A stretch of 64,000 bases of DNA from Palsa-506 sp963707065 (GTDB lineage: Bacteria; Actinomycetota; Actinomycetes; Streptosporangiales; Streptosporangiaceae). Each line of letters starts with the position of its first letter. The first letter of the stretch is position 1. Below the pieces are notes generated by a model that was not told where the DNA came from, searched no databases, and worked only from the letters and a program-made list of their open reading frames with translations. This document shows positions 52,261-60,889 of this stretch, in pieces. A program made the translations under genes and the position numbers. The DNA is taken from contig CAVPPJ010000021.1 in NCBI GenBank assembly GCA_963707065.1, positions 186,001 through 250,000 on the forward strand, given 5' to 3'.

Positions 52261-54300
52261 CTAATTGCACTTGTCGAGAACGCGGTTTCCGTCGAGCTGG
52301 TCGACACGGTAGTTGGTAATGCCGTTGCTCTCGGAACCGCCTGTCCACTGCCAGAACAGCTCGCACCTGGGCGGACTGCTGGCGAACCAGTCGGCCTTCA
52401 CCCGGGTGCCCGGAATCGAGAATCTGGCCGGGTAGGTCGCGATGGAACCTGTTACACCTTCATAGGTCCACTCTGCCGTACTAGAGAGCTTCTCGGAAGT
52501 GCCGAAGATGCCATTCCACTCGTGGGCGCTGCTGCCGCCAGCGCTATAAACTCCAGGGAGCAGGGAAGTGTTGTCTTTGATATAGTCCCGGAAGCCGTTG
52601 AAGTCATCACGGTCTATACGTGCAGGAATGTGGCTGAGTACTTTCCGAGAGCTGCATGTGCTAGTCCAGGACTCGCTCCAGCCATTGACGAGGCTGTCCT
52701 GGGTCTCCGCTTCGATGTCCATGAGCACGTAAGGCAAGGATAGCGTTGTCCCGCTCAGATCCGAGACCACCCGTTTCGCCTGATCCTGGCCCCATGCCGT
52801 CGCCGCGGACGCGCTGGAGGGGTCCGGGTCACGGCCAGGGCCGGCCATCATCCAGTAGGCAGCGGCTCCTAGCCCTTCGCCGTACGTCACGAAATTGGCC
52901 TGGGCATCGGCGTAATCTGGCGAGTTCCAGCCTCGGCCTACGCTGTCACACCTTTTCCACTTATCCCATCTTCCGATCTCCCCGAGGTACCCGCCGTAGT
53001 GGCCGGCAGCGGGACTGCAGTCACCATTCACGCCCATGATGGTGTAAGGCCCTGAGCCGCATGTCATTGCCCGCGGGCCGTCGGAGCCGTACCAGAATCC
53101 GGCCGGAGAGTCACCGGTCGCGGCGGCCGCGGAGTTCTGGCCGCGGGCGGCCGCCGCGAGCCCACCGCGGGCGACAGACAGCACGTCGGCAGCCATCCCG
53201 CCCGGCATGAACGGCAGGATCCGCAACTGCCCGCAGACGCTCACCGGCCGCGCGAAAGCCACTCTTACCCCGGCGCCCAGACCGGCCGCAGACGGGTAGA
53301 CCGTCGCGTACTCCGCCTGCCGGCAGGCTCCCGGTATCACCGGCGCCGCCGACACCAGCGCCACGGACACCCAGGTGCCCGGACGCAGGGCAACCGCCGT
53401 CTGCTCCGTGCCGGAGCGCTCGTATGTCACGTAGGGCGTTTTGCGGGCGCCCCACGCCCGCTGGTAGCCAAGGGCCTTAGCGATGGGACTGGCGCCCCCC
53501 GACATGTGCAGCCGGACCGTCGGCCAGCCCCCGGACAGCACCACGCATTTTCTGTCCGCGGAAAGGTGCAGCACGATGACCGAGCCGCCCCGCCGGACCA
53601 CGGCGGAAGAAACCTCAGCCCGCAGCGCCGCGGCCCTGCACGCCGGCGGTTCCCTTCCTGCCGTTGAAGGGAACGGCAGGTGCTTCACCGGAGCGGTCAG
53701 CGCCCTGATGGCGCTCCTCAGGGCACCCAGCCGGTAGAACGGGGAAACCTGTATCGGCCCGGATACGCACCTGCCAGCGATTTCGGCGGGCAGCCGGACG
53801 GTCACCCGATCCGCCGCGCCCGGCATGGCCAGCCCGAGCGACCACCCTGTGACGCACCCGCGCGCCTGCGCGGGACCAGCCACCGTGACAACCGCGCTCT
53901 GGCCCCGGTGCAGCACAACCTGGCTGACCGGGACAGCAGCAAGATTGCTGAAACGCACATCGGTGACCTTTGCCCCGACCACCCGCCCGGACGGCCCGCG
54001 GACCATCATGCCCGGCCAACCGCGAAGCGAGCATGAGGACTTGCCGCTGTTGCGCAGCACCACGTTCCACACAAGCTGCGCCGGCTCTGCGTCCGGATCC
54101 CCCGCGATAGCCGCAGGAATACTGATGCGCAACTCCCCCGGCCGGCACACGGCCGCGGCTAACCGCCACGTGCTACCGCCCAGCGGCCGCGCCCGGGCCG
54201 GGCCGGCCACCACGGCAGCCACCGCCATGGCCGTGACAACGCACGCGATGCCGTGACAGGCAAATCGTCTCCCCCTGCGTTTGCCGCGCACCTTACCCAC
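52261..54300 (-). CDS. Secreted protein: two DUF4232 domains and a lysozyme-like barrel
   Basis: The 679-residue product has a signal peptide (about 35 residues), then two DUF4232-like beta domains (about 50-190 and 225-370, the first with SCSLRGWPGMMV and VVLHRGQSAVVTV). The C-terminal 280 residues look like a TIM-barrel glycoside hydrolase related to DUF1906 or GH25 proteins: YTIMGVNGDCS, AAYWMMAGPG and the acidic YVLMDIEAE near the expected catalytic position. It probably degrades or binds cell-wall material outside the cell. The enzyme activity is inferred. Confidence 0.7.
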   Translation of the reverse strand: MGKVRGKRRGRRFACHGIACVVTAMAVAAVVAGPARARPLGGSTWRLAAAVCRPGELRISIPAAIAGDPDAEPAQLVWNVVLRNSGKSSCSLRGWPGMMVRGPSGRVVGAKVTDVRFSNLAAVPVSQVVLHRGQSAVVTVAGPAQARGCVTGWSLGLAMPGAADRVTVRLPAEIAGRCVSGPIQVSPFYRLGALRSAIRALTAPVKHLPFPSTAGREPPACRAAALRAEVSSAVVRRGGSVIVLHLSADRKCVVLSGGWPTVRLHMSGGASPIAKALGYQRAWGARKTPYVTYERSGTEQTAVALRPGTWVSVALVSAAPVIPGACRQAEYATVYPSAAGLGAGVRVAFARPVSVCGQLRILPFMPGGMAADVLSVARGGLAAAARGQNSAAAATGDSPAGFWYGSDGPRAMTCGSGPYTIMGVNGDCSPAAGHYGGYLGEIGRWDKWKRCDSVGRGWNSPDYADAQANFVTYGEGLGAAAYWMMAGPGRDPDPSSASAATAWGQDQAKRVVSDLSGTTLSLPYVLMDIEAETQDSLVNGWSESWTSTCSSRKVLSHIPARIDRDDFNGFRDYIKDNTSLLPGVYSAGGSSAHEWNGIFGTSEKLSSTAEWTYEGVTGSIATYPARFSIPGTRVKADWFASSPPRCELFWQWTGGSESNGITNYRVDQLDGNRVLDKCN

Positions 54301-54571
54301 AGCGGCTCATCGACTCCCTCCCCAGCCGAGCCCGCGCCCGCCGGAACACGGGCATGCGCTCCCCCGGCATCGCTGGTTCACCACCCGGCTGCCCAGCCTG
54401 CTCCCGGAATCATCCCGGAGTCAATGTCCTACTACATCCGCCGACGCCGGACCCGTCATGATTTGCACGCCCGCTAGCACGGGCGGCTGCGGGCCCGCCG
54501 ACCTGACCGAACCCCGCCGCCCGCCCTCGCCGATCTGAGCCAGGCATGACTGCGCCGCCCGAGAACGCGCG

Positions 54572-54700
54572 AACGACGCCGCGCTGATCGAACAGTCCTG
54601 GCATGAGCCCGAGACATTCGCCGAGCTTTATGATCGGCACGCTGCTCCTATCCATCGCTACGTCACCCGAAGGCTCGGCGACGACGCGGCCGACGCGTTC
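54572..54700 (+). pseudogene. ECF sigma factor N-terminal remnant
   Basis: One frame reads NDAALIEQSWHEPETFAELY and DRHAAPIHRYVTRRLGDDAADAF, the start of sigma region 2 of an ECF sigma factor. It breaks off after ADAF and no region 4 follows. A short, clean fragment in the debris between the lysozyme-like gene and the NUDIX gene. Confidence 0.65.
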
Positions 54701-55100
54701 ACCTGCAGGCGCGCCGCCTCCGCGGTGCGTAGAGACCGGGGACAAGCTGGGGCACCTGCCGGCGGTACTGGGGGTAGTCCGTGACCGGCCAGGAGGGCGG
54801 CGGCTGACCTGTGTCGGTGCCCGTCTTATCGGGCGCGGGCAGCATGACGTTGTACAGCATCCGACGGCGCCGGTCGTTGCCGGGCTTAGCGGGGCGGGCT
54901 CGCTCATAGCAGCGAATTCGCGGAGATAGTCGGCGAGCTCGGCGTCGGTGAGCCACATGCAATAAGCCGGTAGCGCGACGCTGGTCATGGCATCGATGCT
55001 GGCCATCGAAAGCCGGGCTGCGACTGCGCCCTCGAAACGGCCGATGCCACTGGCAGACCACGGGCGGCGGCGATTACGGGCGAGCATGGCGAGCGCGAGA
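54699..55100 (-). pseudogene. Winged-helix (ArsR-like) regulator remnant
   Basis: Fragments in two frames, SIDAMTSVALPAYCMWLTDA with ELADYLREFAAM, then KPGNDRRRRMLYNVMLPAPD, resemble the C-terminal part of an ArsR-like or winged-helix regulator that ends with an LTDAEL helix and an RRRRLL-type arm. No intact HTH is present and a frameshift is needed near 54890. The family call is moderate only. Confidence 0.4.
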
Positions 55101-55110
55101 TCGATGGCCG

Positions 55111-55563
55111 TCAACCTGGCTGGCCGAGGGGTGCCGCGGCCAGGTTGGCCACGTAGATGGTTTCGCTCGCTGCCCGAGGACCTGCGCCGCCGGACCGGGA
55201 AGGCCGCGCGTAGTGGGTGCGCTCGAAGTCATTCAGTCCCGCGATGTCCACCTGAGGAGCTACGGCGCGGTGCAGGAAGAAGTCGTCCCGGAAAAGCCCG
55301 TTCGCCCAGCCCAGATCGGCTTGGCCCGTGGTGTAAGCGACCGGGACGAGTTCACCGGGGCTGGCATGGATTCCGGTCTCTTCCTGCAGTTCCCTGGCCG
55401 CAGTCACGGCAACATCCTCACCAGCCTCGACACCGCCGCCCGGGGTGAACCACGCATAACCGTGCTCCGGTTGCCCGGGCACGCGGGCCGACCGAATCAA
55501 GAGCAGGCGATCGGCAGTATCCAGCACAAGAACGCGTCCCGACGTACGGGCAAACTCGCTCAC
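55111..55563 (-). CDS. NUDIX hydrolase
   Basis: The 150-residue product starts at GTG 55563. The Nudix box (Gx5Ex7REUxEExGU) is complete in GGGVEAGEDVAVTAARELQE with ETGI following. The N-terminal strand RVLVLDTADRLLLIRSAR is typical. The last part (THYARPSRSGGAGPRAASET) has lost the Trp and helix usually preceding ASETIY, so a small deletion may have altered the end. It hydrolyses a nucleoside diphosphate derivative; the substrate is unknown. Confidence 0.85.
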   Translation of the reverse strand: MSEFARTSGRVLVLDTADRLLLIRSARVPGQPEHGYAWFTPGGGVEAGEDVAVTAARELQEETGIHASPGELVPVAYTTGQADLGWANGLFRDDFFLHRAVAPQVDIAGLNDFERTHYARPSRSGGAGPRAASETIYVANLAAAPLGQPG

Positions 55564-55692
55564 CAGCCGAGGATAGGCCCCGGGTTGCCGCTCCCCCTAT
55601 GCCGCATGGTGGTCACACCCCGTGAATAGCGGCCGATGGAGCGTAAACACAACCATCCGGCGCGACGCGTTGCCCGGGGCTAGGTTTCAGGT

Positions 55693-57351
55693 ATGCCTTC
55701 GATCGACGACATCGCGGCGGAGTACGTGGAGCGGGCCGCCGAGCTAGACCCGTGCTACGCCACTTACGCCGGGATCGCGGGGCACGACCACGAGCTGGCG
55801 GATCTCGGTGCTGACGGGTTCGCCGGACGGGCCGGGCTGGATCGCTCAACCCTGGCGGCCCTTGACGCGGCCGAAGCCCCGAACCCACGCGAGCAGGTCG
55901 CGCGGGCCGCGATGCGGGAGCGGCTGGCGCTGGCTGTGGAGTGCTATGACGCCGGGGACACCACCAGCGAACTCAGCACCATCGCCAGCTGGGTGCAGCG
56001 GGTGCGCGAGGTCTTCGACCTGATGCCCACCGACGGCGAGGAGGCTGCCGCCAACATCGCCAAGCGGATGGCCGCGGTGCCGCGGGCTTACCGCCAGTTG
56101 TCCGCGACCTTGCTCGACGCGGCCAGGGATGGCCGCTGCGCGGCCAGGCGGCAGGTCGAGGAGGTCGCGGGGCAGTGCGCGGCCTGGGCGAAGCCGGGGG
56201 ATTCCTTCTATTCAGGACTGGCCGGGCGGCTGACCGCAGTCCCGGACTCGCTGCGTGGGGAGCTGGGCGTGGCCGCGCGCGCGGCTACGGCCGCTACGGC
56301 CGAGCTTGGTACCTTCCTCGACCGCGAGCTGATGCCGCTGGCTAGGGAGAAGGATGCCTGCGGGCCTGAGGTCTACGCCCGGGCCTCGCGGTATTTCCTC
56401 GGCGCCGCCGTGGATCTGCGGGAGGCCTACGCCTGGAGCTGGGAGGAGATCGCCCGGCTGCGGGCCGAGATGGCGCGGGTCAGTAACCTGGTCCGGCCCG
56501 GGGCCACCGTGGAGGAGGCCGTGGCGATCCTGGACGAAGACCCGACCCGGCGCGTCGAAGGGCGCGAGAACTTCCGTACCTGGATGCAGGAACTGGCCGA
56601 GCGCACCATTTCGGAGCTGGACGGGACGCACTTCGACATTCCCGAGCAAGCGTGGCGGATCGAGGCCGCGATCGCACCCACCAACGACGGGGGGATCTAC
56701 TACACCGAGCCCTCCGAAGATTGGTCCCGGCCCGGGCGGATGTGGTGGTCGGTGCCGGACGGCGTTGAGGCTTTCTCCACCTGGAAGGAGGTCACGGTCG
56801 TCTACCACGAGGGCGTTCCCGGCCATCACCTGCAGATATCGCACGCCATGGCGCAGAGGGAGAGCCTGAACCGCTGGCAGCGCATGTCCTGGATATCGGG
56901 CCACGGCGAGGGCTGGGCGCTCTACGCCGAGCGGCTCATGGGAGAGCTCGGATACCTGGACGACCTGGGGGCATATCTGGGGATGCTCGACAGTCAGCAG
57001 CTGCTCGCCGTCCAGGTGCCCCTGGACATCGGGGTGCACCTGGAACTGGATGTCCCACGGGGCACCGGCTGGCGCGAGGGCGAGCGCTGGAATGCCGAGA
57101 TCGCCTGGGAGCTCCTGCGCGCCCACTCCAGCTGGGATGAACGGCAGCTGCGCTCTGAGCTACGCCGCTGCCTCGGCATGCCGGGTCAGGCCCCTTCATA
57201 CAAGCTTGGTGAACGGATCTGGCTGCAGGCCAGGGAGGGAGCCATGGCACGGGCCGGAGGAGCCTTCAGCCTCAAGGACTTTCACGCCAAGGCACTCAGC
57301 CTGGGCGCTATGGGTCTTGACCCGTTGCGCGAGGCGCTTGCCCGCATCTAA
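55693..57351 (+). CDS. DUF885 zinc-peptidase-like protein
   Basis: The 552-residue product has the family length and no signal peptide. The catalytic-type motif VVYHEGVPGHHLQISHA, with HGEGWALYAERLMGELGYLD after it, is the DUF885 hallmark, resembling HExxH zinc peptidases of the M3-like group. The helical N-terminal 350 residues form a lid or scaffold. Probably a cytosolic peptidase; substrates not known. It is divergent from the NUDIX gene. Confidence 0.9.
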   Translation: MPSIDDIAAEYVERAAELDPCYATYAGIAGHDHELADLGADGFAGRAGLDRSTLAALDAAEAPNPREQVARAAMRERLALAVECYDAGDTTSELSTIASWVQRVREVFDLMPTDGEEAAANIAKRMAAVPRAYRQLSATLLDAARDGRCAARRQVEEVAGQCAAWAKPGDSFYSGLAGRLTAVPDSLRGELGVAARAATAATAELGTFLDRELMPLAREKDACGPEVYARASRYFLGAAVDLREAYAWSWEEIARLRAEMARVSNLVRPGATVEEAVAILDEDPTRRVEGRENFRTWMQELAERTISELDGTHFDIPEQAWRIEAAIAPTNDGGIYYTEPSEDWSRPGRMWWSVPDGVEAFSTWKEVTVVYHEGVPGHHLQISHAMAQRESLNRWQRMSWISGHGEGWALYAERLMGELGYLDDLGAYLGMLDSQQLLAVQVPLDIGVHLELDVPRGTGWREGERWNAEIAWELLRAHSSWDERQLRSELRRCLGMPGQAPSYKLGERIWLQAREGAMARAGGAFSLKDFHAKALSLGAMGLDPLREALARI

Positions 57352-57537
57352 GGACGCTCAGCAAAGCACTGACGGGCCGGACGGCACGACGTCAGCCTTC
57401 CAGATCGACATACATCGTGCTGTGTCTGCGCCTTGGCATGTATCGGGCATGATCAAGGATTCATTTCGGCTGGCCTTCGTTTGTCAGGTCAACTAACGCT
57501 GGCGCCGACTAACTGTCAGGGAGACCGGGCTGTGCGC

Positions 57538-58359
57538 TCATTGCGCGACGAGCTCTCCGCGTGAGCGAGCCAAGAGCATCTGCCATCTCCAGGCGCGCTG
57601 GTACTGGCCCCACTCGGCTTGGGGGAGCTTCGCGCCTGTGGAAACGTCATAGTGAGCGAGATACCACACGCACTTGCGCAGCAGCGTGAGCAACGCCTGT
57701 AGCTCGCTGAGGGGCTGCGCGTTCATGCGGGCGTGGATCCGCAGGTGGTCGTACTGCTGGACCACGGCCCGTTCGTTCACATTCAAGAACTTGCCGTCGG
57801 CGTCGAGCAAACCGAACGGGCCGGGGGAGTACCAGTCGTAGTGATTCGGGTCCGGCGGCAGCGGTGGGGGCCCGAAGAACACATCCTCGCAGAGGCTCTC
57901 GTTGAGGGCGAGGTTGAGCGCGTGATTAGTCCACTGGGTGGCGTCCGCGCTGGCCTGAAGTCCGTAGCCGCAGCTTTCGGGAGTGCACACGTGGGCGATG
58001 CCCGTGTAGTGCGCCGTCCAGATCCGCACCGAGGAGGAGGACATACCGTCACTCTCCAGGGCGGCAAGCACGGTAGGCATGATGGTGACGCTGGCATATA
58101 CCACCGGCCGCCGGACGCCGCGGGCCAGTTGCCGCCTGACCCAGGCAGGAGCTTCGTACGGCTCTGCGTCCCCTCCTTCGATGTCGAGGCACTCCGCGTC
58201 CTCGCCGGCGTTCACGGCGATCGAGAGGTGATAGGCCCTCGGAAACAGCTGGAGCAGCTGCAGGTACGTCGGCCAGGGGCCGCCGACGTACCCGGCCACG
58301 GCCGGAGCGTCCCCCGGGACCTGATTGACAGTAGTGGAATCGAACATCTGAACCGGCAT
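57538..58359 (-). CDS. GH25-like lysozyme-fold hypothetical protein
   Basis: ATG 58359 follows GGGGAG and overlaps the stop of the small gene upstream (TGATG). The 273-residue product starts PVQMFDSTTVNQVPGDAPAV and has AYHLSIAVNAGEDAECLDIE and RRPVVYASVTIMPTVLAA, a barrel pattern in which LDIE could supply the acidic residue. Relatives of this kind are peptidoglycan or phage-endolysin-like proteins, with no signal peptide here. The C-terminal 90 residues are helical. The function is inferred. Confidence 0.65.
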   Translation of the reverse strand: MPVQMFDSTTVNQVPGDAPAVAGYVGGPWPTYLQLLQLFPRAYHLSIAVNAGEDAECLDIEGGDAEPYEAPAWVRRQLARGVRRPVVYASVTIMPTVLAALESDGMSSSSVRIWTAHYTGIAHVCTPESCGYGLQASADATQWTNHALNLALNESLCEDVFFGPPPLPPDPNHYDWYSPGPFGLLDADGKFLNVNERAVVQQYDHLRIHARMNAQPLSELQALLTLLRKCVWYLAHYDVSTGAKLPQAEWGQYQRAWRWQMLLARSRGELVAQ

Positions 58360-58530
58360 CACGTACTCCCCGGCTGATCGGGCAACGCGGGTGGCGGCGG
58401 ATCGGCGAACTCCTCCGCGTCAGTGACTAGTGTGCCGACATCGGGAATATCTACTCCCGGTTCGACCGCCACCGGTCCGGCGGTGGCGCCCGGGTCACCG
58501 GTATCAGGTGTAGGCGCGGCAGGCGTCTGA

Positions 58531-58546
58531 CCCGAATCCGCGAGTA
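58531..58546. repeat. Left terminal inverted repeat of the IS element
   Basis: CCCGAATCCGCGAGTA is the exact reverse complement of the right end. It is flanked outside by the TCTGA duplication at 58526-58530. Confidence 0.9.
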
Positions 58547-58606
58547 AGTGGGTGACATGGCGCGGGAAATGCCGATAGGTGCCGCTCTGACCTGGGATGA
58601 TGATGA

Positions 58607-60110
58607 TTGCGAAGTGACGATCATCTCGGCGGGGAAGGCACCTATCTGGTGGGCAGGATACGCGGCAGGAAGCGGAAGCGTCGGCGGGTGCGGATCGGCG
58701 CGCCGGACGCGGCGCTGACCCCGAACTCGGGGCTGGCGGCGGTGACCGAGCTGGTGACCGGCTGGGCGTGATCGGGGCGTTGGATGCGGCGATCGGCCCG
58801 GTCAAGCAGCGCGACCGCGGGCTTCGGCGCCGGGCAGCTGCTGGCCGGGATCGCGGCGGCGCAGCTGGCCGGGGAAGATTTCCTGGTCGGGCTGGACCGC
58901 CAGCGCGCCGATGCGGCCGGGCAGCAGCTGACGCCGGTGCCCGGGCTGAGCTCGACGACCGCGGCCGGGCTGGCCCGCCGGGTCACCGGCGAGCAGTGGC
59001 AGGCGGTGGAGACCGGGCTGGCGGCGGTCACGGCGCGGATGCTGGACCTGCTGCCCGCCGCGCGGGCGGCGGCGCTGGCCGCGGGCCGGTGACGATCGAC
59101 CTGGACACCACCGACGTGGAGGTCTACGGCCGCAGGAAGCGCGGGGTGGCGTTCAACCATCAGGGCCAGCGGGTCGGGCGCCCGCACGTGGCGGCCTGGG
59201 CCGAGACCGCGACCGTGCTGGCCGCGGACCTGGGCTCGGGCAGCGATGACCCGCGCGCGACGCCGCCGGACTGCTGCGCCGCGCGCTGGCCGCGCTGCCG
59301 GAGCGGGCGCGGGCCGGGGCGGGTGGCGGTGCGCGCCGACGCCGGCTACTTCGCCGGGCAGCTGGCCCGCGCCGCCGTTCGCCGAGCACATCAGCTTCGC
59401 CATCGGCGCGCGGCGGATCGCGCCGCTGTGGCGGCTGCTGGACGGCATCGCCGAGGACGACTGGACCGACGCGATCGACATGGACGGCGCGCAGGTCGCG
59501 GTGGCCGACTACTGCCCGGACTGGTGGCCGGCGAACACGCGGCTGCTGATCCGCCGGGTCCGCCTCGCGACCCCGGCGCAGGTCTCCGCGGATCCGCGGG
59601 CGCGGCGGCGCCGCACCCTGCACCCCGACCAGCGCGCCCTGCCGATCCCCGAGCTGGCCAGCGCTGACGCCGATCTACGGCTACTCGCTTCATCGTGACC
59701 AACCTGGACGTGTCCCCGCCGGACAAGGCCGCGGCGGTCGAGCACTGGTACCGGCACCGCACCTCGATCGAGAACATGTTCCGCGACGCCAAGCACGGCG
59801 CCGCGCTCCGGCACCTGCCGTCGCGGATACCCCGAGGTCAACAGGGCCTGGATGTGGGGTGCGCTGCTCGCCGCCACCATCGCCGGCTGGCTGCACCAGC
59901 TCACCGCCGCCACCCGCGGCGAGGACGATCCTGGCCGGCCACGGCGTCCGCGGCGGCAAGGCCATGATCGCCACCCTCCGGCACCGGCTGATCGGCGTCC
60001 CGGCCCGGCTGGTCCACCACGCCGGGCAGCTCATCCTGCGCCTGCCACCCGGCCACGACCTGCTCGCCGAGGTCCTCGCCCGCATCCGGGCCCTGCCCGC
60101 GACGTCCTGA
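58607..60110 (+). pseudogene. IS1380-family transposase, multiply frameshifted
   Basis: Homology appears piece by piece in all three frames: RIRGRKRKRRRVRIG, APDAALTPNSGLAAVTELV, GALDAAIGPVKQRDRG, GAGQLLAGIAAAQLAGEDFL, TIDLDTTDVEVYGRRKRG, EHISFAIGARRIAPLWRLL, and YRHRTSIENMFRDAKHGAAL. These follow the order of IS1380 DDE transposases. At least eight shifts are needed to join them, so the protein cannot be made unless these are sequence errors. TTG 58607 is the likely original start. Confidence 0.85.
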
Positions 60111-60244
60111 CCACCGGCCCCACGGCCCCGAACCCGGAACCCGGAACCCGCGAACCCGGGGCGACACTCGGGCGTCAGGGCTGCACGCGCACCGGAAACA
60201 GCACCCGCGAAGATCAGAAACAACCGAAGATCAACTCCGCGCAC

Positions 60245-60260
60245 TACTCGCGGATTCGGG
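60245..60260. repeat. Right terminal inverted repeat of the IS element
   Basis: TACTCGCGGATTCGGG mirrors the left end exactly. It is followed by the second TCTGA copy at 60261-60265, then the start codon region of the split gene. Confidence 0.9.
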
Positions 60261-60273
60261 TCTGAGCCACCAT

Positions 60274-60676
60274 CTATCCCTCCCCTGTTTGGTACGCGGC
60301 GGAGACTCGTTAGCAATAGTCCGCGAATTCCCCGCTCGATATACCAAGTTATAAGACAATGGCGATCGACGTTCGGTTAAGGTTCCGCGCCAGAACCTTC
60401 AGCATGTGCGCCAGATCCGGAGCGTGAATGAACATGCCTCGACGCTGCATGACCAGCGGATACTCCGGCCGGTGGTGCTCTACAAGGATAATGCCTCGCC
60501 CGCGAGCCAGTTGGCGCGCCGGCGGAAACGTCCTCATCCCGCCGGAATCTGCGCTCACAGTCCGCGATACCGCTGGCCTGCCCGCCGACTCCGGCTGCGC
60601 CCGTGGCCTCATACCTGGTAGCCGCACCCAATTGCGCCCGCCACTGCGGCGTCGAGCCCAGCCCGCCGGGGCCGGG
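60274..60676. other. Upstream region of the split gene and unassigned DNA
   Basis: The first 25 bases hold the ribosome site of the split gene on the minus strand, and its promoter should lie in 60290-60350, which is relatively AT-rich. The rest (about 60350-60676) has open frames in both directions, none recognised. Confidence 0.35.
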
Positions 60677-60836
60677 TCAGCTGGCCCGGGCGGTGAGCTG
60701 GGAGACACGCTGGGGCTGATGCCCAGCAGGGCAGCGACATCGCCCCGGACAGGCCCCTGGCCACAAGTTCCGTGGCGGCCTGGCCGGTGCGGGCAGCCGC
60801 TGCAGCGGCTTGGGAAGCTGTCCGGCTACCCGCAGT
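60677..60836 (-). pseudogene. HicB-like antitoxin C-terminal remnant
   Basis: Reading on the minus strand with two one-step shifts gives SQAAAAAARTGQAATELVA, then GDVAALLGISP and QRVSQLTARAS with a TGA at 60677. This is the Ala-rich helix and small HTH tail found at the end of HicB-like or similar actinobacterial antitoxins. No N-terminal beta domain remains in frame. Assignment is by the tail motif only. Confidence 0.45.
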
Positions 60837-60889
60837 ACGGTGCCTGAGCTGGACATCCGACTATCCGCTGTTGGCCGCGCGCCGCAGCG

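Larger units (their letters stand above)
58531..60260. mobile_element. IS1380-family insertion sequence, 1730 bp
   Basis: Perfect 16-bp terminal inverted repeats CCCGAATCCGCGAGTA (58531-58546) and TACTCGCGGATTCGGG (60245-60260) bound the element. The target duplication TCTGA is present on both sides (58526-58530 and 60261-60265). Size and transposase remnants match the IS1380 family. The transposase is riddled with frameshifts although the ends are intact. It splits a small gene. Confidence 0.9.
58359..60273 (-). pseudogene. 59-residue gene split by an IS element
   Basis: On the minus strand AGGGGAGGG precedes ATG 60273, which reads MVAQ up to the right end of the element. The other part resumes at 58530 as TPAAPTPDTGDPGATAG and runs to a TGA at 58359-58361, which overlaps the downstream gene start. 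Joining the two across one copy of TCTGA restores a 59-residue Pro/Asp-rich reading frame with a perfect ribosome site. It was therefore the first gene of the operon with the lysozyme-fold gene. Its function is unknown. Confidence 0.8.
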
